From Volvox africanus (lineage: Eukaryota; Chlorophyta; Chlorophyceae; Chlamydomonadales; Volvocaceae), in NCBI GenBank assembly GCA_030268105.1, contig BSDZ01000004.1:5315001-5379000 (forward strand): 64,000 bases of DNA, in the 5' to 3' direction. The translations under genes were made by a program, and so were the position numbers. The notes under the pieces are model-generated. The model was not told the DNA's origin. It ran no database searches and was given only the letters and a program-made list of their open reading frames with translations. The stretch's first letter is position 1, and every line of letters starts with the position of its first letter. Below are positions 27,700-47,256 of the stretch, piece by piece.

Positions 27700-30600
27700 T
27701 GCTGCGATCGCGTGAAGAACGTGATTAGCGCTCCTGTGGGGCCCTATGAGGGTGGACTAGGGACGGGAAGCACAAGGCAAATAAGTTCAGGTGCAGCCAC
27801 GGACCGCTTCAGACTCGGCGCGAAGGTCGAAGGACATACGGACATTGATGGTGGGTTTGCGACGCACCAAACCCGCCTACTTGCGGGCCCTATGACATCA
27901 GGGAGACTTAGGGTTTGAAATCTTACCAGCAACACGCGCTTCTTAAAACCTTTTTAAAACCCCTTACACCCTTTCACCATTATCCAGTAGGTTGCTCCGA
28001 TCCCCCACCGACCATCACAGATCCTGCACATTTTCTCCCCCAACCAACCGCCGCCGTGTGAACTCGCATCGACCCCCCTCCCCGATCACACTCGCAATAC
28101 ACAGCTTTTTGGTTTTGGCACACAGCACAGCGTTCCGATATTCCGGGTGTTAATCAACCCCTGGACATCTTCTTCTGGGATCCCACCTGAAAGCCATGCC
28201 GTTGACTGGATGGGGGCTGTTTCGGTGCTTGGTTTCGGCTGCGTGTTGGGGTAGTTGCCGCCCGCGGTGGTGTGGCTGTCGGCAGTGCCCTGTACGGTAC
28301 GGTGGGCGGTTTGGTCCCCGACCATAGGCCATAGGCCATGTGCGGGTCGCTATAGTAGCAACTAGTCAAAAATATATCTAAAAGCAAAGCATACGGTGAA
28401 GGAAAAAAGTTCTATGATAGAATACAGGAGGGGCCCACCCCGGGTCCCGTTCATGGACGGACCGGACAGGGTTGTCGAGGCCGGCATGTGCGACCTCCAA
28501 CCATGGCTCCAAACGCCTTGATGAACATCGTTAAAAATGTGAAATAGGTAAAAGTTCATTATCATGCTGCCCACTACACGGAATCGATCAGGATTCCAAA
28601 CTTCCTGTTATCCACGCCCCTTCTTTCCCCGCCGCAGGCAATCGCTCTCACCAGCGGCCGCTCTCACCTGGGAGGTGCAGACCCAGGAGACTGTATCCCA
28701 CTGTCAGCCTCGTGCACGTGGTTCCGTGAATGCGACTGGGCATGAGAATTGGATTGTGGGAAGATGGGGCTGGCCGATGCCGGCACGATGCCATCTCGCC
28801 TAAGGGCGTCGATACGGCCAAAGCTTGTGCGCAGGGGGTTGGCGGAGGAAGCGGCAACAGAGGCAGAAGCGCCCACGCCCGTCAAGCTGTTGCCAGCGTA
28901 ACGGGGATGCGGTTGTCGAGGCTGCTGAGGCGATGGCTGTGGCCGCCGGCGAGCGGCAAGAAATGGTGACCATGTTAGTATGCGCAGGGCACACAGGCGG
29001 GTTGTGAGAGTCAATGCAGTTTCGGAGGCAGGAACTAACCCCAGAAAGGCGTTGGCTAACCTAAGGAGCTAAAGTTCAGTTATTTACTTTTGCCTCTAGA
29101 TCAATTGATTAGGCCGGTAATCCCTCTGTTTGCTTGTGGACGGCGTGAGCATACCGTGAAGCTCGGGTCCCCTGCCGCCCAAATCCTACCCCTGGCCGGT
29201 GGGCCTGGTTGCGGTGGCTATTGCCGCCGTGGGTGGCACCAGCTGCCGGGGATCGGTGGGTGCTGGTGCCATGGCTTCCGAGGTGGCCGCCACCACCACC
29301 ACTGCCGCCACGCGAAGGCTGGAAGGACGGCCGAATGGTCTGGGTGCGCCGTGTAAGCGTCCATCCGGACGGCAACATGGCAGTAAGTAACCGAGCATCG
29401 ACAAAGGGACCAAGTTAGGCATCGGTGCGGCGCCCATCGTGTGCGTCTCGGGGCGCGCGAGTTACGGCCCCGTGGTGTGCGGGAAGCCCTCAACCAGGGG
29501 AGAGCTTTTCACTGCCCGCAACGGCAAGCTGGGATGCTTGGCTCGAAGAATTACGAAACTTCCAGAAAGCAAGTGAACATAAGAGGAACTTAACGCTGCG
29601 GCCGTGCACCTTTGCTATCCAGCGGGTGACGAGCAACCGTTGTCTACGCACCTGTACGGTTCCTCTGCCTGAACCTAAATTGTAGCCCTGTGAGCGCGCT
29701 GTTTGTATACTCGCATAAATTGCCTGCGCATTGCCAAAGCTGGGCTAAGCCTGCCATCGCGACGTATCAGATGCGCTTCTGGAATTTTTCACCCTTCATC
29801 ATGAACCCATGTATTCAAAAATGCAATACATACCCGTTGTAGATGTTGATCTTCCATTCTTAATGAGCCTTTATATAGCTTACATCCCGGGTCGACAACA
29901 GTATATAACGCAGGTCTTCCATCCCGAGATGGTGCGTCCTGACATATCTCTTATGTCCGCGCTTTATGTGCAAGCGTGTTTAGCACCACGAGTTCCTCGT
30001 AGCGTGTCTTTACCGCGTCGTGGCTTCGTACATGTCATCCTGGGCACCTAGGGCCCGCGGAAAACCCATGTTGGGACGCGACTTTCTGAGCAAACGGTGT
30101 CTGCGGTACATACTGAAACAGAACCGCTGTAGGTAAAGCTATCATTACTTAGCTGGAAGGCAGCTACCAAGCATCTTAATTGCAAGGGCTTTATTGATGC
30201 TTGACAATTTGAGGTGACTTCCCCAGGACTATCAGACCTTCAGGGCCTTCCCTACACTTCGGAGTCCACGCACAAATGCTTGCATTGAAACCATCTATTA
30301 CAAATGGCTCCAGCCGCTGCGCGCGATGCAAAACTGTCTCCTTGACGCCGCAATCCAACGATGTACATCACACTAATCTGAAAGCCCCGACTACCCGAGA
30401 GGCGAGGTCAATCTGTTTGAAAGCATGTAACACCCAAGACCATTCCAGGGTATCCAAACGCCATCGAGATAACTGTAGTCAATTGCACATTCACCCCAAA
30501 GTATATAGACCTTCCGTCCCACCCCCCACACGAAATCTCCGGGTTCGCCCATCCATGTCAACAGTCGGGACGTCAACTTGCAAAATTCATCTTACTTGCA

Positions 30601-32241
30601 GAACGACTGAAGGACTGTTGACGGCAAAACGCTGTTGTCTATGGCGTTTGCCTCTTTCCCCGATTCTTTTGTGCCGCAAGCATGCAATCAGAGCCATACC
30701 CAAAAATAAACACACGCTAGACCTGGCAGAGCCAACCACACGTCCGTATCCTCAATATTTCGTGCGTCTTTTGGAACACGCAGAGGAGACGTGATACACG
30801 AACCTGAATTCCACTTCCGAAAGGGCTATTCCTCAAGCATCGCACCGTGCTGACCATAGCTGCATCCCACATAATGCTCGCGTGCTGTCCTCCACCTGAA
30901 CCCAAAACCTCCCCGTACAAGACAACTCGTCCTCGCCCTTCACTCTCCCGCATGCTCCTCTTCGTGTCATATAACCTATATGCTACGCTGGGAAATCCGG
31001 AGCCGGAGCCATGACACTACCACTGTACAGAGCGCAGTCCGATGTAAAGAACCTCTCATACGTTGCTACTCGACAGTACTATCAACTACCCCATATTCCC
31101 TATTGTCATGTATAACGTTCGAATACACACGGGCACCTACGAGCCATTTGTCTAGTTATGAGGTAGAGTGCGCTCCCAGCACGCGCGGACCAACGCTGCT
31201 GCTTCGCAATTGCAACTCCTCGTTAGCCACCAGCAGGTGCCTAACCCAGGATGCGCATCCTCTAAAGAGGGACATACCTGATCAGTTTTGCGCCGCCGGA
31301 GACGCATATCGCAAGGCAGTCCACACCATCTCACAGGATTCCGTCCAAGCCGCGCTGCACCTGCCTTATAGCTCAAAATAATGCACAGCCGTACCAACCT
31401 TTGTCCGTATCTGGTGGCGTTCTGCATACTGGCCAACGAACTAGAAGATGTGTTTGATAAGACCGTACCTCCTGACACGAGTATTACCAGCTCAAAATGG
31501 GTACGAAAAAGTGACAGTGTGCAGACAACTGTTGTCCACAGCCACCAGTCACAGTTACATTGGTCTCCGACGCACCGCCCTTGGACTCTGCAGAAGCTGT
31601 GCTTCCGATGTGAACCACACATGCACAGACCCGAATTAAAGCACGTACGTAACGCGGCCTTCTGTCGAGTTACCAAAAGCCTGGTGGCTGCTGAGCACCA
31701 TGCCAGCTACTGCGCCTGCTGCCCTGTGTCCGCCGCCCGCCTCGGCATCAATCCGGGGTCCTGCTGCAGAAGCAACTGCTTCTGCCACCTCCGAATGGTG
31801 TTCCACACCGCCACACCCAGCAAACCTGTGCAAGCCATCGCTCATGGCAACCTGTCTTACAAGAACGTTGCTCCCCTCAAAGCAAGCCTTCCGGCATGCG
31901 AAGACTGCCCAGCAGCCTAGTTTCTAGCCTGCCGGCGAGACTCACTAGCATCCAGCCCTGTCCTGGAGACGCCTAGCAGTAGGCAATCCATCTGACCACA
32001 ACCCAAGTTACACAGCAGAAGCTTGTCCCACGGCTGCTGTCTAGAACCTAAGACTCACCTCCAACCCATCCTGTAAGGAACATTACAGGATGACTGCCTG
32101 TCCCAGCTAGTGTGGCGGCACAGGCGCAGGTCCTAATTCAAGCATTTCCCACCCAAGTCAAAAATGCTTCCAGTCCCAGGCAACGCCATATGCGGAAGAA
32201 CTTATGCAGCTGCTGATTTTGGAACCCGATTTCTGGCTCGG
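27700..32241. other. Spacer/upstream region of the katanin-like gene, with GC-rich islands
   Basis: About 4.5 kb. The parts at 28640-29010 and 29150-29500 are GC-rich and open in several frames on both strands, as coding low-complexity DNA often is. They could be missing 5' exons of the katanin-like gene (Ala/Ser/Gly/Pro linker), but I could not find phase-matched splice borders or an MIT-domain motif. From 29700 to 32241 only unsupported reading frames are seen. The end near 32241 should contain the threonine synthase 3' UTR. Confidence 0.4.
32067..32092 (-). terminator. Hairpin containing TGTAA, candidate 3'-end signal of threonine synthase
   Basis: A perfect 10-bp stem (CATCCTGTAA and its complement) closes a 6-base loop. 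On the minus strand it places TGTAA, the polyadenylation motif used by Chlamydomonas-type algae, about 155 bp after the threonine synthase stop codon. The stem is directly visible; its role in 3'-end formation is inference. Confidence 0.4.
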
Positions 32242-34275
<2,034 letters not shown>

Positions 34276-35719
34276 AAATTTACAGGCGTGGCCACTGAAT
34301 CTAATGCTAGTTAAGTATATAATTCAGCGGCAGAATTAAAGGGAATAGCCGATTCATCAAGTTTCGGAGCCACTAATCTCTTGCAAGAAAGCCATTCATG
34401 AAGCAACTATAACTCTCCATAGCGATATTTACATGCATTTGAATATCTCTTGCAAATGCATATGACGAGACAGCCATTGGAGCATCGCCCTACTTGTGTT
34501 TTATTGGTGCGGCTGGGTAAGGTACTGCAGGTTCTACCTCACAGTAGAATATCACTAGGTTATAGGAGATGTTTGCAGTGAGCTGCTGTGCTTGCCGAAG
34601 CTTAATGTGAAGATGAGGCCTTGGTAGCTTTATCGTTACCGACTGTTACAGCCCTCCACGGATAACCGAAACGTAAGCCGCAGCGGATGCACTGTCACTA
34701 GACAAGATGAGATCAACTCTAGCTGTCACAATCCACACAAGGGTTAGGACATACAGGGCAAGCACGGGTAAAAACTGCCCAGTTTCAGATCCCAGGGCAA
34801 AACTCCAACAAAACCTTGCGGATTCAACCGCAGCCATCGCTTCCAGGCCTATTCGCGTCGAAACATAGTAGCCTGCTGGGTCTTATATCACTCTACTTAT
34901 CAAGCGCTCACGCTAGAGGGTCCCCCCACTATAGACGATGTCTCCGAAATATCGCCCATACAGCTGGCAAAAACTGAACAATACGTTCCATGAGCATGAC
35001 GAGCCCAACTACACTCATGCAATTATATCGAGCAAACCAACCGCCCAACCGCCCAAATCGGCGCGTCAAAAAACTAGAGACCTTGAAACTGACGCAACAC
35101 TCGCGTCAAACACCACCCTAGCTTGCACCGTGTGACGCTTATGTTAAAACCTCCTGTTAACGATGACGACTTGGGTGCATGCCACGCTCCCTCACAATCG
35201 GGTCCTTTTCTGTACATTGTGTTTTTAGCAGTCACGGTGACCACAAGCCATCAGACGCATATATGTTCCGCCCGTGGGACCCCGCAACGGCCTGCCCACA
35301 CTCCGACCAGCACGGGAAAGAAACCTTGGAGCGCACAGCTGTATCAGAAACCCACATCCCTGATGGCGCACAAGGGCACTTCCTCCACCGCTCCAACTTT
35401 ACAAAAACGTCATGCAGGCAATCAAGCTAGCAAGAGCCACATACACGCATTCAATCCAACCCACACCACCTCATCCTCTCAGCTCTTCCTGTTGCCCTGA
35501 AAGTCACATCAAAAGGCTGTTTCAATCTTCTCGTATAATGGCAGGTGACCACCCTGCGCCGTCCCTGCAATCATACACGTGGCGCAGTATGCGCCACGTG
35601 TGCGCCACGCGTGCCGCCAAGCTTTCTCGCATCATCGGCAACGCAACACAACAGAGTGCAAGAGGACCATCCGTCACCCGAGCCACCCTGGTCCCGCAAG
35701 GAAGGGAAACGGTCATACT
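34276..35719. other. Spacer between threonine synthase and alanine aminotransferase
   Basis: About 1.4 kb between two minus-strand genes. It contains the threonine synthase promoter side (near 34276) and the alanine aminotransferase 3' UTR (near 35719), with a TGTAA motif on the minus strand near 35397. No other exon was recognised. Confidence 0.5.
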
Positions 35720-40187
<4,468 letters not shown>

Positions 40188-40457
40188 TCTTTTGGATAAC
40201 CCTCAAACTGGCAAGCGAACCCCACAACCAGTGTGCAAACAAATCGCAAAGTAAACCTTAATTCACAAGGTATAATTGATTAGATATAGTAAAGGCTAAT
40301 GCGATTAAAAACTTGTAGATGGAAGCAAGCAAATAGTAGAAGTTGTTCGTCCATTCGCTCGTACAATGTTTAGCGCATAGTTTCCTGGAAGCGCATTTTA
40401 GGCAAAGATCGCAGGTATGAGCTGATTGTCATTATTTTCTACCTGGTTTCAAATAAT
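40188..40457. promoter_or_regulatory. Putative bidirectional promoter, AlaAT / ChaC
   Basis: The AlaAT start (40187, minus) and the first possible ChaC start (40458, plus) are 270 bp apart and face away from each other. The middle is AT-rich (around 40255-40330) and has no exon. If the second Met at 40533 is used, the gap is 345 bp. Shared promoter use is inferred from geometry only. Confidence 0.45.
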
Positions 40458-41690
40458 TTGAATACCTCCGATGGTGTGACGTGGCTCAAAAAGTGTCAGC
40501 ATTACAGTTGCTACCTGGAACTGGCATTATTCATGAGCACTGTTGCAGAATGCGACAAAAATGCGACATCAACATGGGTGTTTGGATACGGGAGCTTAAT
40601 CCATACACCAAACTTCCTTTATGACCAGCGGGTGGTTGGACATATTAGGGGCTACCGCCGTGTCTTCTGGCAGGTGCGTAAGGCACGAGATTGCTGCCTT
40701 TTGTATTAGATGATTGGTTTGGAAAAAACAATCTGAATAATTCCTAAAGTCAAAATGTTTCCGACAAACCTCGGCCATTACAATCCTGTCATTCATATAT
40801 TATATTGGGAAACCATAAGGCAGCCGGGGGGGCTGGGTCCCAGACATTGTGGGCTCGATGCCTCCCACGACCGTGTTCCGTGCATGGCCAGAGGTAGCCA
40901 AGGCTCAGCCATATATCCATGCCCACGCTCGTGGACACAGGGATCTACTGACCATCGGGGTACACCTGAGCGCCCCGGCAGAACCGTTACACTCACGGCC
41001 GAAAATCACCCGGCGGCTGTGACTTGGGGCGTGGCGTTCCAATTAGCTGGCACATCCCAGGAACAGGCAGCCACGCTGTCGTACCTAGAGTGGCGGGAGA
41101 AGCAGTACGATGTCCGGCAGCTCGTCGACGTGTACGATGCCCACGGTGGAATTTTGGTGCGCGGAGCGTTGGTCTACATTGCGAGCCCCGCCAACCGAAA
41201 TTACCTAGGGCCTGCGGACACACAGATCATCGCGGCGCAGATCGCCACATCAAGGGGCCCCTCGGGACCTAATTGGGAATATCTATTCAAACTGGCTGAT
41301 GCCATGCGCAGCATCGGAGTTCCTGATGGGGAGCTTTTTGCGTTGGAGGATATGGTCCGGGAAGAAATCTTGCGGCAACAGGAGCTGCGGTCTATGAATG
41401 GGCTTCCTGCTGCTGTGGCTGAGGGGCCCCCTAATATGTTTGCCTTAGACCCGCTCGCGGGTGTGGCCATGAAGTTCACACTGGGCAGTGCTGCGGGAGC
41501 GGCCGGTGTCCATGATGAGCACGTATGCGAAGAACGTGATGGTTTCCGCATGTGGCACACGATGGGTTCGGCTCAGCTCCCAGAGGCCCCACAGCAGGCG
41601 GGTATGCGAAATGCAGTTGACCTTAGAGGTACATCTCATCAAGGTGGTATTGTGAAGATGATGGTTGGAAACGGAGATGGGAAATCATAA
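40458..41690 (+). CDS. ChaC-type glutathione-specific gamma-glutamylcyclotransferase
   Basis: Two exons, 40458-40673 and 40941-41690, joined in phase 0 across a GT-AG intron. The substrate loop [14 protein letters not shown], followed by [26 protein letters not shown] and the catalytic-glutamate region [11 protein letters not shown], define the ChaC family. These enzymes cleave glutathione to 5-oxoproline and Cys-Gly and so control glutathione turnover in the cytosol. The start may be 40458 (321 aa) or the second Met at 40533 (296 aa); the second lies 12 residues before the domain, as in short ChaC proteins. After the domain there is a C-terminal extension of about 100 residues rich in Ala, Gly and Met with no known motif. 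A TGTAA polyadenylation motif lies about 175 bp after the stop. It is divergent from AlaAT and convergent with the LHCA gene. Confidence 0.92.
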
Positions 41691-42388
41691 GAAAAGCTTA
41701 AAGATAGGGTGGTACAAAGTGAGGGAGATGAGCTTCCTGGGTCTAAAGTTCAGAATGTTTCACAACTTAACACGGCTGATACTTCGATCGGGTTGAAGAA
41801 AGTGATAACTGAACTTTCTAAAACACTTCAGCCTTTGTCTCGTACTACCGAGATATAAGTGATTTGTAATCTCAGCGACTGTATTCTAATTGTTGACATG
41901 TCCGAGATAGTTAGATTTAGATTACACCACATTTCCCTCCCGCTTTCAACGTTCAGGAAGTCAGGGGCCATATCATTTCCACACGGTATTTACCATTTAC
42001 CAAACCCAAACCACCCAAAATTACACGATTGGTATCAACACCATGAAGAGAAACGTGCATAATCATCATACACATGTCAACCATGTCTTGTCGCGATAGG
42101 CTTTGCAGATTCAAAAGATAGACGGGACGTTAGATCGTAACATCCCGCAGATTTAGCACATTGGAAAGGCACGCCATCACACATTATCGCGTGACATCTT
42201 GACAAACTTTGAATTTGAATCGCCATCCAATCCAAAATCCCTCATTGCAGCGGGGACAGGATGATGCGGACCCTTTACCAGCCCAGTCACACAGCCCGCA
42301 GGAGCGGCGTAGACGCGCATCACATGTAAACTATCTGACTGGAACGGTAGCCGAAGTTCGAAGAACGCTCATGTTGAACAGGCAGCCA
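41691..42388. other. Convergent 3' spacer between ChaC-type and LHCA genes
   Basis: About 700 bp, AT-richer, holding the 3' UTRs of the two convergent genes. TGTAA is found on plus near 41864, and its complement TTACA near 42021 could serve the LHCA transcript. No exon was recognised. Confidence 0.5.
41864..41868 (+). terminator. Candidate TGTAA polyadenylation signal of the ChaC-type gene
   Basis: TGTAA, the motif typical of chlorophycean mRNA 3' ends, occurs about 175 bp after the stop codon at 41690. Motif and distance fit; usage is not proven. Confidence 0.4.
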
Positions 42389-44502
42389 TTACAGACGAGC
42401 CAGGTCGTTCTGCCAGACAGTCGTGGACCACGGATCAGCCAAGTGAGCAGACAGGTTCTTCAGTGGCGTGGTGCCGGTGGTGTAGGCCTGCGGGGAGAGA
42501 CGTTCAGAACACGAGACGCTTCAACATTTGGCAGAATCGAATCGTACGAATCATAGACTAAATCACAGACACTACGCTCTAATTATACTTGCCAGCGTTG
42601 GTGCAAGCTAGGTAAGACCCACGAACCTGAGCGGCGAAGCCAGCGAACGCCAGCATAGCCAGGCGGCCATTCTTGATCTCCTTGGTCTTCAGGCTCTTGA
42701 TGTCGCCCTTGGACCAGCCGAAAGGATCGAAAATGCCACCCGGGTAGCCCGGCTCGTTGCCATCTGGGAGCTTGTTGTTGGAGAAGATAGGGTCCTGGTT
42801 GGCGGAGCCAGGCTTCACGTAGTCCTGGTACCTGTGGGTTAAAAGTACGTGTAGTAGACATAATATTACAGAGCACTCGTATACAATAATATTCCTTTTG
42901 TGAAGCATACATGCAAGTGAACGTGCGAAGGAATGAGCCAGTAGCACCCAATGCTCAGTGAGACCTCTGACCTTTACCTAATAAAGAATACCTAAAGAAT
43001 ACAATCATCAGAACATACCGGCGAAGCTCAGCCCAGGCGAACAGCAGCATCTGCACGCCGAACAGCGAGCTAGCTGGAGCGAAGTACTCAAACTTGCCAG
43101 CGTCGTACCACGCCACGCCGGCACCCGGCCAAGAGAAACCGATGTTAGAGAGGAGCTCTGGGAACAGAACACCGGCAACTGCCAGCATCGCAAAGCGGGA
43201 GTGCACCAGCTCTGCCTGAGCGTACCTGCTCCAATAATATGGTCATTAGGGAGCTCCAAGCAATAAATAGCAGCTTTGAGACGAGCCCAGGTACTAAACC
43301 ATTTACAATAAAGCAGTTCACCTTGACTAAGGCTATTGGCTGCTGCTAACGTGCCGCCAATTTCAAACAAGTCCGGCGATAAGAAATCATTTGAATATCT
43401 TGCGGCCCCCTTACCACTTCAACTTGGAAGGATCAGCGCCCAGGTAAAGGGGATCAAAGCCGAAATCCTGTTGTCCGGGGAAGCCAAGATTTCCTCAGTG
43501 CCATATACCTCTATCGGATACAATTCACAGTTAACAGTTTCAGTGAGCATTCGGGCAGCATACGGCGGTGAAAATAGCACTTTCCATATCAACATTATTG
43601 ACGAAAGCCTGGATCGCATGTACAAAATTCAGCGCAAGGAGTTCTGTAGGCAGGCAGGAGTCATATACTTCTTACGCCTCCTCCCCCCACCCCCTAAAAC
43701 CATAAACGCCATGTGGACCAATATGAATAACCCGTGACAGCCGGCTACGTATGACCCCGGGACTTACGCCGGGCAGAGTGCCGTCCAGGTAGCCCGGCAG
43801 GGTAGCGCCAGGCATCCAGCTGGGCAGGCTGGGATCGCGCTTAGCGCCGCCCTACATCGCGTGGAAGACAAAAGAGCCGTTTGATTAATGCCTGGAGTTC
43901 AACGGGCCAGACAAAACATATACGCCTGTTACATTACACATATAGCCCTCAGAAAAAAATGGATTACCTGCTTGCTCTTCCAGGCATCGATCCAGGCGCG
44001 GGCCTCCTGGACGTTCTCCGGCACGGCGGACGCCTGTTAATAAGGGTTTGAGCATGTTTGCCAAAACAGACAGCGACTCGAACGCTCCATCTAGGGGCAA
44101 TGCATTTGTAACAGCGCAAATCTGGAAATCAACACGATTTGCAGGAGGTCTCCTATCGTCTGCGGTACCACGTCCAAACCGCAAACAGGTTCCTTGGGAA
44201 TGCACTAGGCAAAAAAAGAGTTGGTCATGGCCATGATTCGTGACTGTGAGGATATCTTCTCCGCAACCGGGTGAGCCCCAAGGCAGAGTTACATCAAGGG
44301 ATAACCAGGGTCCTCAATCGCTACGTCAACCTGCATCGCCAATATGCACTTATCGTATTCTGTATAAAAGTCAACAGTCGGATGGCTATCCTCTCAAGTT
44401 CGGCCTTTCATTCCTACTTGCCTTGACGGCGACGCTCGAGCGACGCGAGATAGGCTTAGCAGCCACGCCGAAGGCAGACGACTTGGTCAGAACGAACGCC
44501 AT
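42389..44502 (-). CDS. LHCA: Photosystem I light-harvesting chlorophyll a/b protein (LHCA, 264 aa)
   Basis: Seven minus-strand exons: 44422-44502, 43968-44033, 43768-43851, 43415-43467, 43019-43225, 42627-42831 and 42389-42487. All phases match. Residues 1 to about 28 form a plastid transit peptide rich in Ser, Ala, Lys and Arg. The mature protein has three membrane helices with chlorophyll ligands: helix B ([18 protein letters not shown], with Glu, His and Arg), helix C ([16 protein letters not shown]) and helix A ([16 protein letters not shown]). The lumenal pieces [10 protein letters not shown] and [19 protein letters not shown] are LHCA-like, and the end [16 protein letters not shown] is typical of algal LHCA. 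It binds chlorophyll in the thylakoid and feeds photosystem I. His rather than Asn in helix B argues against a strongly red-shifted form. I cannot give the LHCA number. The first intron appears to start with GC instead of GT. Confidence 0.96.
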
Positions 44503-47256
44503 TTTTCCGGAGGTACGTGGAGACAACAGCTCCGGCCGAGGACCTCTGTAATTGATGGGGATTTTGTTACGACAGATCTCTGGTTTCTGAGCCACGTAGC
44601 GATCTTCACAACTTGTAGAACTTTCACATTGTAAGTACTTTAACAAATTTACGTGTATATCAAATCATTGTGCTGGAAATCTATTGTAAGATTAGTTCTG
44701 GCAGGTATTCTATGGGTTCAGCTGCGAACGCAAGGTTAGCTGGTGGCTGTGCTATCGTTCCGTATCGTAACGTAAAGCTTTAATATTAGCTTTTTATGCT
44801 GGATGATTTTGGCTGTAGGTGTGACACATCTAGTATGCGCAACTTCAATCAGAAATGGAGCAATATGAGATTAGGATACTGCGCTGATGCCGTCTGTAGA
44901 GCCGATCGAACGATGGATAGCGTAAAGTTTGCACCAGGGAGCTCGCATGTGGGGACTCGAACGTTTCAACTCTGAACTCCTTGAAAACCCCTCCATCGTA
45001 CACGCGAAGCGGTCATCCGTAAAGCGACGAGCATTCATAGCACTCCACTTTCTGATGAGAATTTTCTCAGGCTCCTTGGAGTAGAACGCGGCCGATAATA
45101 ACATCCGTACCCTAGTCGGTCATTATTGCTCTGTTCAGGTACTCACGTAAATGACAGCATTCAACAAGCGGTCTCTGGCATGTCCTGGCATGTTTGGTTG
45201 CCTTCATCGAACCTTAGCCATGAATAAGCCAGAAATCAGACAAATCCTTTACAAATGTCGCTTAGGATCTATCACATCAACACCCAATTCCCATCTCCCA
45301 AGTACTGCATGACGCACCATACCCTTCTGCGTGTGATAATTGTTTTATCACCAGGGGTGATCACCCCTGTGTATCACGGGGTAACACACTCTTTGCGCAC
45401 ATGTGTCATGAAGAGCCACTGGATTGCATTAAGCTGCATCTGGCTTACATATGCCGTGTTACCAAACGTGGGAGATTCCGTAGTCTGTTGGCGACATCTA
45501 TAACTGCCGTGGGAAGCGATAGCTTGCTGGTGAGGCATAGTAATTAACCCCGCCGACGGGACCGTCTGCACTGATCCAACAGGTTTTCTGAACAAACAAC
45601 AACAGGACCAGGATGGAGCGCCTGTCATAGAGCAGGGCGGACTGTATATTGCAGGTATCAGGCTGCTCCAGGGGCATTGTTCAGTGAACTGCACCCTCTC
45701 CGATAGGATTCCTTTGAGGGAAGCACTAATGATCATTTACAGTGGTTGCAGAATACTATTGGGGATTGGAGCTGATTCAGGCGACCTCAGGCACCCTGGG
45801 TCTCCTCCCACAGTGGTCATGCCATGAATATTCCCCGGAGCTACCCTTTGAACACTGTTACTAAGTGATTATCCGATGCCCCCCTGCCAGCCAGGGTCGG
45901 CGGTTGAATTGAGAACCTAGAACTACGTACACCATGGGCCATGCTTGTTCAGGCTTGCCATACCTAAGCCATGCGCAAGAGGACACTAATTGCCGTGAGC
46001 ATACTATGCATCGTAAAATTCCCCAAAGGTTCTCCTGTTGTCCAGGCTTGTTCTAGAAGCGTTGACTTCGTTCAACCTGGTTGCTGGTTCATCTCAGCAG
46101 CCTCAAATGAGTTGACGATTTCCCTGCGCCCTGGAACACTATCATGGCTTGATCCCCGCTCGCGAGTAACCCCTTTTGGAAGTCTGCTGAGCCATTGCTG
46201 AGCTCGTGCGCGTGGCCACATATGCAGCTTTTGCGTTTGATGTGTCTCTTATCAGCAAGTGCGGCTATGGCTAGATGCAATTATTGCAGTATGCCACTCG
46301 GAGGGTGTGGGACACGGTGGGAAAGCGGGGGGGGCCAGCTTCACTGCACGGCATGCGCAGGAGGCTGCCTACGGATTCACTGGATCGCGAGACACCTTCC
46401 AGTAGATCACTACTAAGCCTTAGTCGCAGCGAATCAATGCTCAACTTAGTCTCTGCATGTCTCTTATCAAACCCATTAGTGCGTACAGCTGGGTTGTATT
46501 GCCTTATTCATTAGCACGAGGATCTTAATATACGATTGAACACATATTCGCGATGCATACATCAGGATGCACGGAACTTCGGAGGACTCGTCACACCGGC
46601 TCGAGCACCGTTACGCAGTCCACCCAACTTGAGCTTGTCCCCTACACCGGTCGTTTTCCTTTGAGGTAGCTCTGTCAATTGATTTCAGCAAACCTGCATG
46701 TTATTGCCGAACATAACTTGCGTCCCATAAACCTAACGACGCAACGTTGCGCATCGGACCCGGAAGCCATATATTACTTTGCCCCGCATCAGTGTTATTC
46801 ATCCTTGACCTGCTAAAGGTCACATGAATGACAAAATGCAGGTTCCAATATCGGCCAGCTTAACCTCAGGAGTTCCTTAATCGTCACGAGCGAGCTTCCG
46901 TCTCATTGACTGCCAGTGAGCATGTACCTACAGAGGCGTGAAGGGGAAGGGGACTCTCGACTGACTGAGCGGAAGCTCGGAACCATCACTATTGCATTAG
47001 CATGGACTAGCTCACAATTGCTTTAATTAGCCTGTCTAATCGTCCTCCTAGCAACAGTCTACAAAACCCATCTACATGAACCATAGCGCTAGATTTGACT
47101 TTCGATCTCCAGGAAGGGTAAGTCGTACAGCGATCTCAGTAGGGCAAATTTTCGCAATTCGACATGACTGAATGTGTGAGCGTGTGCACGCCTCCGTCTC
47201 GTTGTCACCTTCGTCTTTTGGATAGCTGCATCAGTCGAGGCAAAGGCACTGCTACC
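44503..47256. other. Spacer between LHCA and psbY
   Basis: About 2.75 kb between divergent photosystem genes, so both promoters should lie at its ends (near 44503 and 47256). The middle has no recognised exon. It contains an 18-bp perfect palindrome at 45352-45369. Confidence 0.5.
45352..45369. repeat. 18-bp perfect palindrome
   Basis: CAGGGGTGATCACCCCTG reads the same on both strands. It lies alone in spacer DNA about 850 bp upstream of the LHCA start. It could be a dimer binding site or chance; nothing else in the context supports a role. Confidence 0.6.

Noticed and set aside
29190..29500. Possible WD40-like fragment (VRRVSVHPDGNMAVS) on the plus strand
   Set aside because: A single short motif without further repeats or phase-matched exons; the GC-rich region is open on both strands, so the match is probably chance.
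30276..30794. A 172-codon plus frame
   Set aside because: Composition is that of random non-coding DNA (many His, Ser, Thr, Arg and Cys, no hydrophobic core) and no domain is recognisable.
31152..31920. Overlapping frames of 174-179 codons on both strands
   Set aside because: High Cys/Trp/Arg content, no signature, no splice logic and similar openness on both strands point to chance.
44930..44980. T-loop-like GTTCGAGTCCCC on the minus strand
   Set aside because: The flanking bases do not pair to make a T-stem and there is no matching acceptor stem.
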